A stretch of 14,914 nt of DNA, taken from Bryobacteraceae bacterium. GTDB lineage: Bacteria > Acidobacteriota > Terriglobia > Bryobacterales > Bryobacteraceae. Numbering within the stretch: the stretch's first letter is position 1; the number at the start of each line of letters is the position of its first letter. Positions 1 through 8,250 of the stretch are shown here, in pieces. Made by a program: the position numbers and the translations under genes. The notes below the pieces were generated by a model. It saw only the letters and a program-made list of their open reading frames with translations. It was not told the origin of the DNA and did no database searches. The DNA lies in NCBI GenBank assembly GCA_029975915.1, contig JARKOC010000035.1, positions 1 through 14,914 on the forward strand. The letters are read 5' to 3'.

Positions 1-160
1 CGCTACTCGCCCGATCTTAACCACGATTACCCCCGGCGTCAAACCTTTTCCGCAAGTTCAGAAAAGTACGTAATCGACACCATCCAAATGGGTTATCGAT
101 TCAGACACAGTCCCGCCCCGGTCCATTCCATACCCTCCCGCGTGGCCCGACTCTCGGGCC

Positions 161-784
161 ATGAAACGCACCATAATGATCGCGGGAACCTTACTGCTGA
201 GCGCAGCCCTCCACGCCCAATGCCCCAGCAAGGCCGATGTGACGGTGTTCGTGAGGCGCGGAGGTGAGGTGCCGTGCGCCGTGGACCAGGGCGCGAGGAA
301 TACTGTCACCTGGATGTACGCCAGAATCGGCGTCCGCCTGGGATGGCGCAACGGCGAGTTAGATGCCGGAGCCATACCCACCGGTTGCATTGCCCTGCGG
401 ATTCGTTACAGCAGGGCAGGCTCTGACAAGGCCAGCCCGGCCGCCTTAGCCTACGCACTGCCATTCAGAGATGGCGCCGCCGAACTGACCATTTTCTACA
501 CGCGTGTGCGAACTATGGCTGGTGAGGCCAGCAGGGAGCGGGCCCTTCTGAGCCATGTGCTGGCGCACGAGATTGGCCATATTTTGATGGTTTCGGACTA
601 CCACTCACAAACAGGCATCATGAAGGCGAGCTGGGACAATCGCGACCTGAACGACATGCAAAGGAAGCCGCTCGAGTTTGCCGCAATGGAAGTCAATCTC
701 ATTGGGGATGGATTGGATGCGCTGAGGAGTCGTGCCGGGCATGTGGCATCTCTATCCACCGGAACGCTCGCTCAATCCCGGTGA
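161..784 (+). CDS. Secreted zinc-metalloprotease-like protein
   Basis: This 207-residue protein starts with a Sec signal peptide (MKRT, a hydrophobic run, then a probable cut after ALHAQ near residue 20). The core motif is HEIGH at residues 136-140, the zinc-binding HExxH signature, followed by a third histidine at 148 and a Met-turn-like TGIM at 151-154 before KASW. In classical metzincins the spacing is HExxHxxGxxH; here the third histidine is two residues further on and the glycine is absent, so it is only metzincin-like. I recall similar HEIGH...HS...GIM proteins as common, mostly uncharacterised exported proteins in Acidobacteriota. The likely role is a periplasmic or extracellular peptidase, but the substrate is unknown. 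The start ATG follows a weak GGGCC stretch with no good ribosome binding site. No operon partner lies downstream. Confidence 0.75.
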   Translation: MKRTIMIAGTLLLSAALHAQCPSKADVTVFVRRGGEVPCAVDQGARNTVTWMYARIGVRLGWRNGELDAGAIPTGCIALRIRYSRAGSDKASPAALAYALPFRDGAAELTIFYTRVRTMAGEASRERALLSHVLAHEIGHILMVSDYHSQTGIMKASWDNRDLNDMQRKPLEFAAMEVNLIGDGLDALRSRAGHVASLSTGTLAQSR

Positions 785-1287
785 CAGCAATAGTGAATCG
801 TTCTTCGTATTCAAATCAACTACTTCCACACCCGCGCCGCTTTTGGCCCCCCCGCGACACCACACCCTCTCCATGCTGGCTTGGCCTGCTTCCACTTCTG
901 CGACGGCGCCCCCTCTCTCGTAGCGCAGGCACTCGTGCCTTCCGTCTCGACAATCGTGGCGAGACCTCCCGCCGGACCAGCTCGCAGTGCACCCTAAAAG
1001 GCCGATTCACGTCTACACCTCCTCCGCCCGCCACCCATCCATCAATTCGTCCTCCTTGCTGCCGCTGGCTCATGCGCAGGCTGACCAGCCGGAGCATGCG
1101 GCCTACCTCAGCTATCCCAAAAGGGATACCTCTCCCACGGCGCCTCCCTCACGCCTCGTCACATTGATAACAGAACAATTTTCGGCCTCGAATCAAAAAC
1201 TTCCGCGCCATCCTCAACCGGTAGTCCTCGCAACTCCCTATCCTGACCCATGCTGGCGGCTTCTCACCGCGGCCGAAAGGACTTCCA
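785..1287. other. Non-coding stretch with paired hairpins
   Basis: No convincing gene. The open frames here are pyrimidine-rich, overlap each other and lack protein-like composition. The stretch carries two adjacent inverted repeats at 927-965 (listed separately). The last 20 bases supply an AAAGGAC ribosome binding site to the gene starting at 1288. Confidence 0.6.
927..965. repeat. Two adjacent short hairpins, possible dispersed intergenic repeat
   Basis: The first hairpin is AGGCAC-TC-GTGCCT (927-940). The second, four bases later, is GTCTCG (944-949) and CGAGAC (960-965) around a 10-base loop. Two closely spaced GC-rich palindromes in a non-coding gap look like a REP/BIME-type intergenic repeat. 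No T tract follows, so an intrinsic terminator is less likely. Whether it recurs in the genome cannot be judged from this window, except for a loosely similar hairpin at 14653-14671. Confidence 0.4.
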
Positions 1288-1875
1288 ATGTCAGATTCAC
1301 TCTCCCCCGGCCCCCGCACCCCTGCCGGCAAAGCCCGCTCCTCGCGCAACGCCCTCAAACACGGCCTCCGGGCAAAGAAGCTCGAAAATGCCGTCGCCCC
1401 CGAACTCCGCGCCGCCTACGAAGCCCTCCGCAAACAATACCTCGACGAATTCCGACCCTCCGGCGCCATCGAATCCACCCTCCTCGACATGGTCATCGTC
1501 GCCGCCTGGCAACTCTACAAAATCCGCGAAATGGAGCTCTTCGCCGAAATCGACCTCGGCGCGCCCGGTTCGTTTGGTCGCAGCGAAAAACTGGCCCGCT
1601 ACCGCGGCTCCCACGAGCGGCTGATGTTCCGCAGCCTCAATCAACTCAAGCAGATACAGCAGGAACGGCTCCTCCGCGAAACTGACTCCCAAGCCGCCCT
1701 CCCCGCCCACATCCCGCCCGCCGTCAAGCTGAAACCCCTCTTCGCCCACCTGAAATTCCTCTCGAAGCACCCCAAAACCCACACCGCCAGCGCGCAAACC
1801 TCAAAACCGGCGCTCGCCGCTCGCCTCGGCCGCCATGTGATGCCGGATGCACGGCTCAGGCTAGGGCAATCCTGA
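1288..1875 (+). CDS. Hypothetical protein with N-terminal TPAGKARSSRNALKHGL motif
   Basis: A 195-residue protein of unknown function. Residues 8-26 carry GPRTPAGKARSSRNALKHG, a motif I recognise from uncharacterised, often multi-copy proteins in Acidobacteriota and Planctomycetota. The middle (about 40-140) is predicted helical and charged and includes AAWQLYKIREMELFAEI and a segment rich in Q, R and L. The C-terminus (150-195) is basic and low in complexity. There is no signal peptide or membrane segment. The start is supported by AAAGGAC about six bases upstream. The stop is only 11 bases from the convergent stop at 1887. Codon use is strongly C-ending. A nucleic-acid role would be a guess from the basic N-terminus. 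Confidence 0.7.
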   Translation: MSDSLSPGPRTPAGKARSSRNALKHGLRAKKLENAVAPELRAAYEALRKQYLDEFRPSGAIESTLLDMVIVAAWQLYKIREMELFAEIDLGAPGSFGRSEKLARYRGSHERLMFRSLNQLKQIQQERLLRETDSQAALPAHIPPAVKLKPLFAHLKFLSKHPKTHTASAQTSKPALAARLGRHVMPDARLRLGQS

Positions 1876-1886
1876 CTCCTCCCAGC

Positions 1887-2960
1887 CTACCCGTGGCGGA
1901 TCACAAGCACGTCGCCGTCTTTAACGATGTACTCCTTGCCTTCGAGCCTCAACTGCGCCTTCTCGCGCAACCCCGGATAGCCGCCGTTATCGACCAGATC
2001 CTTCCAGTTGCAGACTTCAGCCCGAATGAACTTCTTCTCGAAATCTGAGTGAATCGCCCCGGCCGCCTTTACCGCGGTCGAGTGAATCGGGATCGTCCAG
2101 GCGCGGACCTCGGTTTCGCCGGCAGTGAGAAAACTCATCAGACCTAGAAGCCGGTAGACGGCCTGTACCATGCGGTTCATGCCTGATTCCTTCAGCCCGT
2201 AGCTGGTGAGATATTCCAGGGCCTCCTCGGCGGGCAATTCGACCAACTCCGCCTCCACCTTGCCGCAGATCGCGGTGACTTCGGCGTTCGGACGTCCGGG
2301 CAGCAATTTCGAACGGTACTCCTCTTCGATCTCGTGCAGTCGCGGTGCATCGCCTTCGCCGAGATTCAGGACGTACAGGATAGGCTTCTGCGAAAGGAAC
2401 TGAAAGCCGCGTAGCCGCTTCTCGTCCTCGTCATCGAGTTCCATCGTGCGTAGAGGTTGGTTGTCTTCGAGACGAGCCTTCGCATCGATCAGGAGTTCGT
2501 ATTCGAGGTCGAGGCCGGGATCTTTGATCTTCTTTCGGTCCTTTTCAAGGCGTTCGAGCCGCTTTTCGACGACGACCAGATCGCTGAGGATGAGTTCGAG
2601 ATCGACGTCGGCAATGTCGCGCTCCGGATTGACGTCGCCTTTTTCGTGGGGGATGGCCTGGTCGTCGAAAATGCGGACGACGTGGGCGATGGAGTCGGCC
2701 ACGCGCAGGCTGGCGAGGTAGGATGGCTCGCGCAGGGCCTCCTTGGATATGGACGGGAAGTCGACGAACTCGATGGTGGCATGGGTGACCTTCGGCGGCT
2801 CGTAGATCTTCGCCAGAGCTTCCACTCGGGCATCGGGAACCTTGGTGACGCCGATGCGGATCTCCATTGCTCCGACACGTCCGGCCTCGTGGACACCAGT
2901 GAGGATGGTGAACAGACTGGTCTTGCCGACCATGGGCAAACCGATAATGGCTGTCTTCAT
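1887..2960 (-). CDS. ychF: Divergent YchF/OLA1-family P-loop NTPase
   Basis: At 357 residues this is close to the usual length of about 363 for YchF (EngD/OLA1), a ribosome-associated translation-factor-class NTPase that prefers ATP. The Walker A loop is GLPMVGKTS at 7-15. The G4 position reads NLGE (199-202), the NxxE form that replaces NKxD and explains ATP preference in this family. HVVR at 93-96 is conserved. The C-terminal TGS-like (DUF933) domain is well preserved: EVRAWTI, AAGAIHSDFEKKFIRAE and EGKEYIVKDGDV. The odd part is switch II: the family's D-x-A-G-L is VDFPSIS (66-72), with no glycine and without the long glycine-rich loop. It may be the phylum's own version or a second diverged paralogue. 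It starts 30 bases after the MoxR gene stop, so it is probably co-transcribed with it. Its own ribosome binding site is weak (GAGAAA). Confidence 0.88.
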   Translation of the reverse strand: MKTAIIGLPMVGKTSLFTILTGVHEAGRVGAMEIRIGVTKVPDARVEALAKIYEPPKVTHATIEFVDFPSISKEALREPSYLASLRVADSIAHVVRIFDDQAIPHEKGDVNPERDIADVDLELILSDLVVVEKRLERLEKDRKKIKDPGLDLEYELLIDAKARLEDNQPLRTMELDDEDEKRLRGFQFLSQKPILYVLNLGEGDAPRLHEIEEEYRSKLLPGRPNAEVTAICGKVEAELVELPAEEALEYLTSYGLKESGMNRMVQAVYRLLGLMSFLTAGETEVRAWTIPIHSTAVKAAGAIHSDFEKKFIRAEVCNWKDLVDNGGYPGLREKAQLRLEGKEYIVKDGDVLVIRHG

Positions 2961-2990
2961 GACACTTTTTCTCGCTTCATTCGACCGCTT

Positions 2991-3950
<960 letters not shown>

Positions 3951-3995
3951 GCACCTTTATGATAGCCGCCGTACGGGGCTTTGGCGAAAGTTCCT

Positions 3996-4904
3996 TCAGC
4001 GGGACGGCTCCTCGAGCGGGATTCGCAGCAGCCGGCCCCTGCCGCGGCGGTCCCAGATGATCGCCTGGCCGCTCTCGACAGCCAGAAGCTGTGCGCCTCG
4101 TGGCAGCAGTGCGGATGAGGCGCTGAGCCACTGCCGCTGATTGGGGTCCACAAGGAAGAGGGCGTAAGGGGTGGTGAAGGTCTCTTCCCCTCTGTTGCGA
4201 ACCGGCAGCAGGGCGGCTACCCGATCCCCATGAACCGCCATGCTTATGCGCGAACGCCCGGCGGCCGGCCCGCCCGCTGACAATCGGATCAGTTCCTTCG
4301 GCTGTTCGCTGAGCCGGTAGAGCAATGCCGCCCCAGGGTGCCAGATCCAGACCGTGCCGCCTGACGTCATCAACTGGGCGTCCCCCAGCGCGGCTGACTT
4401 CCACGGGGGGCCGGCATTGGCGGGAAACTGGCTGCGTTCCAGGACCGGAGTCAACTCGCCGTCGAGGCTGAGCCGCCAGAGGACGCCGTGGGGTTGGTTG
4501 GCGACCATTTTGCGGAAATCCGGTCCCATGCACCAGAGAACCTCTCCGCCCCAAGCCAGGTGCTCACAGAAGACATCGCCTGTGATAAGAATCCTGGGCG
4601 GCTCATCTGGCAAAGCAGCGTTGAACAGAAGAACGACGTTCGTATTCACGCCGGCGCTGAAGGACGCGGATGCGCTTACGGCGAGCGCGCCTTGGCCGTT
4701 GAGTGAGAAGTCTCTGATGGTCAGACGGCGGAACTGTTTCACCGCGCGGGCGGCCTGGACCTGTGTTTCGCCAACCCAGACGCTCTCGTCGCGGGGGTCG
4801 AGCCGGAGCAATTGGCCGTGTTCGTACTTGAGCGTGGCGGCAGGAATGGACGGCGCGCTGGAGGCTAGAACAAGAACCGCTCCGATCGCTGCCCTGCGGA
4901 TCAC
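3996..4904 (-). CDS. Secreted hypothetical protein, possible beta-propeller
   Basis: A 302-residue protein with a clear Sec signal peptide (MIRRAAIGAVLVLASSAPS, likely cut after IPAA near residue 23). The mature part is rich in beta-type segments of the form xxVLWRLSLDGEL, TVWIWHPGAALLYRL and YALFLVDPNQRQWL, spaced roughly as in blades of a propeller that reports logged values. No catalytic motif is visible and I do not recognise the family. It begins with GTG; an AGGG lies about 13 bases upstream, so the start is uncertain by a few codons. It is the likely first gene of the set with MoxR and the YchF-like protein, and lies only 31 bases from the divergent permease start. Confidence 0.72.
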   Translation of the reverse strand: MIRRAAIGAVLVLASSAPSIPAATLKYEHGQLLRLDPRDESVWVGETQVQAARAVKQFRRLTIRDFSLNGQGALAVSASASFSAGVNTNVVLLFNAALPDEPPRILITGDVFCEHLAWGGEVLWCMGPDFRKMVANQPHGVLWRLSLDGELTPVLERSQFPANAGPPWKSAALGDAQLMTSGGTVWIWHPGAALLYRLSEQPKELIRLSAGGPAAGRSRISMAVHGDRVAALLPVRNRGEETFTTPYALFLVDPNQRQWLSASSALLPRGAQLLAVESGQAIIWDRRGRGRLLRIPLEEPSR

Positions 4905-4935
4905 CCTTCGAGTCTACCCTCGTATGGGATAGAAT

Positions 4936-6258
4936 GTGCCCGACATGCTACCCGACTACATCACCAAGGCCGTCCCCAACGCGCAGTCCAACCGCGCGCC
5001 ATGGTACAAGAACACCGCGCCGAGCTACGCCGGCACGTTTCTGTGGATCGCATTCTACAGCGCCATCGGCATCGGCACGCTCACGCGTGCGCCGCTGGGC
5101 CTCCTGTTGTTGGGCCTCGCCGCCGCGGGCCTGCTCTGCTACATGTTCTATTACGTCCCGGCAATGCTAGGCATGAAGACCGGCTACCCGCTCTATGTTG
5201 TCGCCAGTTCCACCTTCGGCGCCAAAGGCGGCTACGCGATGCCTGGCCTGCTCATGGGCGTCTTGCAGGTGGGCTGGTTCGCCGTCGGAACGATGTTCGC
5301 CACAAAATTCGTTCTCGCGGCGTTTGGCTCCCAAGCCGGACCGGGGACGCTGCCGTTCATCGTGGTGGGCATCGTGTGGGCGCTTGGGATGGGTTATGTC
5401 GGCGTGCAGGGGATCAAATATGTTGCGCGCGTCGCCCTGCTGCTCAATTCGATTCCGCTCCTCATGCTCATCATCGTTTTCGCCAAGACCTCATCCGGCC
5501 TTTCGCAGAGCCAGGTGACCGATCCGGCCCCCTATGTTGGCGTGACGCTGATCATCCAGATGGTGGTCGGCTTCTTCGCCACCGCTGGCGCGGCCGGCAC
5601 GGACTTCGGCATGAGTAGCCGGAACGCAACAGACGTGAAATATGGCGGCTTGACCGGTATTGCCCTGGCGGTCCTCATCGCCGGCGGTTTGGGTCTGATG
5701 GCTGTCGCTGGCGCGATGGCAACGATTCCGGGCCTCGCTTCGTACACGTTTGAGAACGTGATCGGCGGCATTGGCGGCTGGCTGGCATCAGCCATGTTCA
5801 TCCTGTTCATCGTGGCCTCGATTCCGCCGAGCTGCTTCTGCGCATTCATCATCGGCAACTGCTTCGCGACAATGGTGCCAAGCGTGAGCAGAATGGCCTC
5901 GACCATGACAGGCGTGGCGATCGCGGCAATCCTCGCCGTTACCGGGGTAACGCAGAACCTGATTGGCATCTTCACCATCGTCGGCGCGTCTTTCGGTCCT
6001 GTTTGCGGCGCAATGACCGCCGACTACCTCCTCAGCGGCGGCCAGTGGAAAGGGCCTCGCGAAGGCATCAACTGGGCCGGCTATGGCGCGTGGGCCGTCG
6101 GATTCATCGTCGGGATTCTCACCTTCATCCCCGGCATGGAAGCTTATAAAGATTCGGTCCAGCCGCTGGCGGTCTGGAGCTTCGTCGCCGGTTTCATTGT
6201 GTACGCCATCCTGGCCAAGGCTGGACTTGAATCGAAGACGATCCCGATGCAGAAGTAA
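4936..6258 (+). CDS. NCS1-family nucleobase (cytosine/purine) permease
   Basis: A 440-residue integral membrane protein with about 12 hydrophobic segments, the size and layout of the NCS1 family (CodB and purine/hydantoin/allantoin carriers). The N-terminal NRAPWYKNTAPSYAG followed by a first helix, the GVQGIKYVARVALLLNSIPLL segment in mid-protein and the late GPVCGAMTADYLL segment fit this family. The last resembles the conserved PxxGxxxADYxL region near TM8-9. It would import a nucleobase or related compound with Na+ or H+; the exact substrate cannot be read from the sequence. Translation could begin at GTG 4936 or at ATG 4945. TAGAAT at 4930-4935 resembles a -10 box, which would give an almost leaderless mRNA. 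No catabolic partner gene is adjacent. Confidence 0.88.
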   Translation: MPDMLPDYITKAVPNAQSNRAPWYKNTAPSYAGTFLWIAFYSAIGIGTLTRAPLGLLLLGLAAAGLLCYMFYYVPAMLGMKTGYPLYVVASSTFGAKGGYAMPGLLMGVLQVGWFAVGTMFATKFVLAAFGSQAGPGTLPFIVVGIVWALGMGYVGVQGIKYVARVALLLNSIPLLMLIIVFAKTSSGLSQSQVTDPAPYVGVTLIIQMVVGFFATAGAAGTDFGMSSRNATDVKYGGLTGIALAVLIAGGLGLMAVAGAMATIPGLASYTFENVIGGIGGWLASAMFILFIVASIPPSCFCAFIIGNCFATMVPSVSRMASTMTGVAIAAILAVTGVTQNLIGIFTIVGASFGPVCGAMTADYLLSGGQWKGPREGINWAGYGAWAVGFIVGILTFIPGMEAYKDSVQPLAVWSFVAGFIVYAILAKAGLESKTIPMQK

Positions 6259-6392
6259 CAGCCGCAGGGAGTGGCTTACTCTGTTTGCGAATCAGGACGT
6301 TGCCCTCAGCACACCATGGCCCGGCAGACTGCTTGCCGTTTCGCAACTGGGGCGGGATTCGGGTTAAATATGCAGGTGGAGCCCCTCTGTTG

Positions 6393-6398
6393 TATATT
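6393..6398 (+). promoter_or_regulatory. Candidate -10 box for tRNA-Val
   Basis: TATATT lies 20 bases upstream of the mature tRNA 5' end and matches TATAAT at five of six positions. The surroundings are AT-rich compared with the flanks. No good -35 box is seen at 16-18 bases (ATGCAG at 17), so this is a weak call based on position. Confidence 0.4.
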
Positions 6399-6418
6399 GA
6401 AAGTTCCGGCCCGCCTGG

Positions 6419-6495
6419 GGGCGCGTAGCTCAGCTGGTTAGAGCGCCTGCTTCACACGCAGGAGGTCACAGGTTCGAGTCCTGTCGCGCCCACCA
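6419..6495 (+). tRNA. tRNA-Val (anticodon CAC)
   Basis: A full 77-base cloverleaf. The acceptor stem GGGCGCG (6419-6425) pairs with CGCGCCC (6485-6491), followed by A and an encoded CCA. The D arm is GCTC/GAGC. The anticodon stem CCTGC/GCAGG surrounds the loop TTCACAC (6451-6457) with anticodon CAC. The T arm is ACAGG-TTCGAGT-CCTGT. It reads GUG codons. From the first anticodon-loop base onward the gene is duplicated at 11851, so the 3' part was probably supplied by the integrated element while restoring a functional tRNA. The integrase gene ends 89 bases downstream on the opposite strand with no visible terminator between. Confidence 0.98.
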
Positions 6496-6497
6496 CT
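6451..6497 (+). repeat. attL: 47-bp direct repeat, tRNA-Val 3' part
   Basis: These bases run from the first anticodon-loop base (T32) through the CCA end and two further bases (CT). They are identical to 11851-11897. Upstream of the repeat the two copies differ at once (CCTGC against TCTCAA); downstream they diverge at base 48 but stay loosely similar (CAACAA-TTA). Anticodon-loop crossover is a standard tyrosine-integrase pattern. Confidence 0.95.
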
Positions 6498-6539
6498 CTT
6501 TTCAACAACTTACAGGAAATCACGAAGGGCCTTAGATGT

Positions 6540-6568
6540 GCCTTGTGACGTGATTTGTGACGTAACCC
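6540..6568 (+). repeat. 29-bp GTGACGT direct repeat, left copy
   Basis: This stretch reads GCCTT, GTGACGT, GATTT, GTGACGT, AACCC and is identical to 11695-11723, in the same orientation. The two GTGACGT units are 12 bases apart. It lies between the integrase stop and attL. Likely roles are an integrase arm-type or excisionase site, or a binding site for another element protein. Confidence 0.8.
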
Positions 6569-6584
6569 CTGCGACCATGCCCGA

Positions 6585-7778
6585 TCAGTTCGGCTTTCCT
6601 GTTGCCCGCTCGCTATCCGGCTCCGCCACGATCAGCCCGCCGCCAAGGGCTTGAACCGCCTGCCGTTTCGCCGCCATGCGGACGTGCGAGTAGTGGTCAA
6701 GCATTTTCTTCGAGAGATGCCCGGCGATACTCTGCATGGCCGCTTCAGGGACGCCCGCCTCTGCCATCTCGGTAATGCTCTGGTGGCGCAAGTCGTGAAA
6801 CCGGAAACCGGCGAAGGCTCCAGCCGCCCGCTTCCACGCCGCCCGCGCTTGCCAGATGCCACCGCCCGCCGCAAGTGCGGCCCGCGCCGCCTCCCGGCCC
6901 GCCAGCTTGCCCGCCGCCTTCACCAGACTCCGCCATGAGGTTCTGAATCCCTTTTGCGGCTTGGTGAAGTCAACCGTTTCATGCTCACAGGTCGGAAAGA
7001 TGAAGTGCTCGGATGCGCCCCCGCTCAGCTTTTCGGCTCGCTGCCTGAGGCGCGAGAATGCGGCCATAGCCTCATCGTTCAACGGAATGGCCCGGTGTCC
7101 GGCCTCGGTCTTGCTCCGCCGAACGAACAGCACCCGCTCGAACAGGTCCACATCCGCCCATCTGAGGTTCAGGAGTTCCACCTTGCGGCAAGTCGTGTTC
7201 ACCGCCACCACTCCAGCGCAATAGGCTACCTCCCATTCCGGCTTCCTGGATGCGGTCTGGAACAGGAGTAGTTTTTGCTCCCGCGTGAGCACTCGCCCCA
7301 CGGTGTTCCGGTTCTCTGGCAGGTTCTCAACCTCATCCGCAATCACGCTCCAGCGTTTCGCCCGTTTGAGAATCTGGCGGATCAGGGTAACTTCGAGGTT
7401 GATGGTCCGGCCCGAGACGCCCTCCGCCTTCCGCGCCTCCTGATAGGCCCGAATCGCCGCCGCGCTGATCTTCCGCACGAGGGTCTTTCCCATGATCCGC
7501 TTGAGCACCTTCGCCCGCTCGCGGTCTATCTGGCTCGTGCGCTCCGAAACGCGCCCAATGCGCCCCTTCACAAACTCCTCAAGAGCATCCTCAAGCGGAA
7601 GACTGGCGAAGCTACCCCGGCCTGCTGGTGGCGCGGCCTTCCCCTCCAGGATGCGGGCAATCAGTTCCTTTTGCTTCCGCTGAGCCTCCTGCCAGTTCCC
7701 GGTTTCAAGGGACTGGCGGTAGCGCACGCCGTTCACCGTGACATCCGCGTGGTAGGTGTTCTTCCGCTTGTAGATCAC
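6585..7778 (-). CDS. int: Tyrosine recombinase (element integrase)
   Basis: A 397-residue tyrosine integrase with all catalytic residues present: Arg198 (in TTCRKVELLNLRW), Lys223 (RSKTEAGHRAIPL), His328 and Arg331 (FHDLRH), His354 (IAGH) and nucleophile Tyr363 (DHYSHVR). Residues 1-50 look like an arm-binding domain (YHADVTVNGVRYRQSLETG) and about 55-150 the core-binding SAM-like domain. An alanine-rich insert of about 35 residues (around 288-322) lies just before the HDLRH motif and is unusual. It begins with GTG overlapping the previous stop (GTGA), with GGAGGAG eight bases upstream, so translation is coupled to the operon. It would catalyse recombination between attP and tRNA-Val and, with a directionality factor, excision. 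Being last in the operon, its expression depends on the upstream promoter unless an internal one exists. Confidence 0.96.
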   Translation of the reverse strand: MIYKRKNTYHADVTVNGVRYRQSLETGNWQEAQRKQKELIARILEGKAAPPAGRGSFASLPLEDALEEFVKGRIGRVSERTSQIDRERAKVLKRIMGKTLVRKISAAAIRAYQEARKAEGVSGRTINLEVTLIRQILKRAKRWSVIADEVENLPENRNTVGRVLTREQKLLLFQTASRKPEWEVAYCAGVVAVNTTCRKVELLNLRWADVDLFERVLFVRRSKTEAGHRAIPLNDEAMAAFSRLRQRAEKLSGGASEHFIFPTCEHETVDFTKPQKGFRTSWRSLVKAAGKLAGREAARAALAAGGGIWQARAAWKRAAGAFAGFRFHDLRHQSITEMAEAGVPEAAMQSIAGHLSKKMLDHYSHVRMAAKRQAVQALGGGLIVAEPDSERATGKPN

Positions 7779-7948
7779 TGCTCGCGCTCCTCCGTCTCCC
7801 GCTTGAGTCCGTCCAGGTCCAGGGTGCCCGCCTCCAGCTCCCGCCGCAATCGCTCCTGTCGCTCGGGCGGTAGCAGTTCGATCAGCCGCACCAGTTCGGA
7901 TACCTTGCGGGAGTATTCCTCATTCACTTCCGGCCCTCGGTCGGTCAT
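7775..7948 (-). CDS. Small hypothetical protein, charged helical
   Basis: A 57-residue protein starting MTDRGPEVNEEYSRK. Almost all of it (10-57) is predicted helical and highly charged, with a leucine-rich middle (SELVRLIELLPPERQERLRREL) that could form a helical hairpin. No family is recognised. The ATG overlaps the upstream stop as ATGA and is preceded by GGAGG four bases away. Its stop overlaps the integrase GTG. The longer open frame upstream is the shadow of the recombinase-like gene. Tight coupling to int makes a recombination accessory role possible but unproven. Confidence 0.75.
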   Translation of the reverse strand: MTDRGPEVNEEYSRKVSELVRLIELLPPERQERLRRELEAGTLDLDGLKRETEEREQ

Positions 7949-8250
7949 TCGGCCTCCGCTTGACTCCGCCATCGAATGTAAGCCAGAACATCGGCCAAGT
8001 GGGCGGAATGAACGCGCACGAATCGCGCCGAACTCCGCTTGAGGTTCTGATTGAAGGCAGTCTGAATGCACATCAGCCCGTCTTCCGGCCCGTTGCCCCG
8101 AAGGTCCAAGGCATCCTCGATCACCCGTAGCAGAAACTCCTGTTCGCTTGGGTGTGCGGATTGCTGGAAGTCTTCCAGCGCCGCTTTCAGTTCGCGCCGA
8201 AGTCGGCGGATTGCGGGCTTTCCACCCGCCAGAGTATGAGTACTGCTCAT
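7945..8250 (-). CDS. Hypothetical protein of the element operon
   Basis: A 101-residue protein starting MSSTHTLAGGKPAIRRL. The N-terminal two-thirds is predicted helical (RRLRRELKAALEDFQQ, SEQEFLLRVIEDALDL) and the C-terminus ends in HLADVLAYIRWRSQAEAE. There is no signal peptide or membrane helix. The ATG overlaps the upstream TGA (ATGA) and has CAGGAG eight bases before it, which fixes the start. No family is recognised. Confidence 0.75.
   Translation of the reverse strand: MSSTHTLAGGKPAIRRLRRELKAALEDFQQSAHPSEQEFLLRVIEDALDLRGNGPEDGLMCIQTAFNQNLKRSSARFVRVHSAHLADVLAYIRWRSQAEAE

Noticed and set aside
987..1685. A 232-codon plus-strand open frame overlapping the SRNALKHGL gene
   Set aside because: Pro/Arg-rich low-complexity translation in an alternative frame, with no ribosome binding site; the gene at 1288 has the recognised motif.
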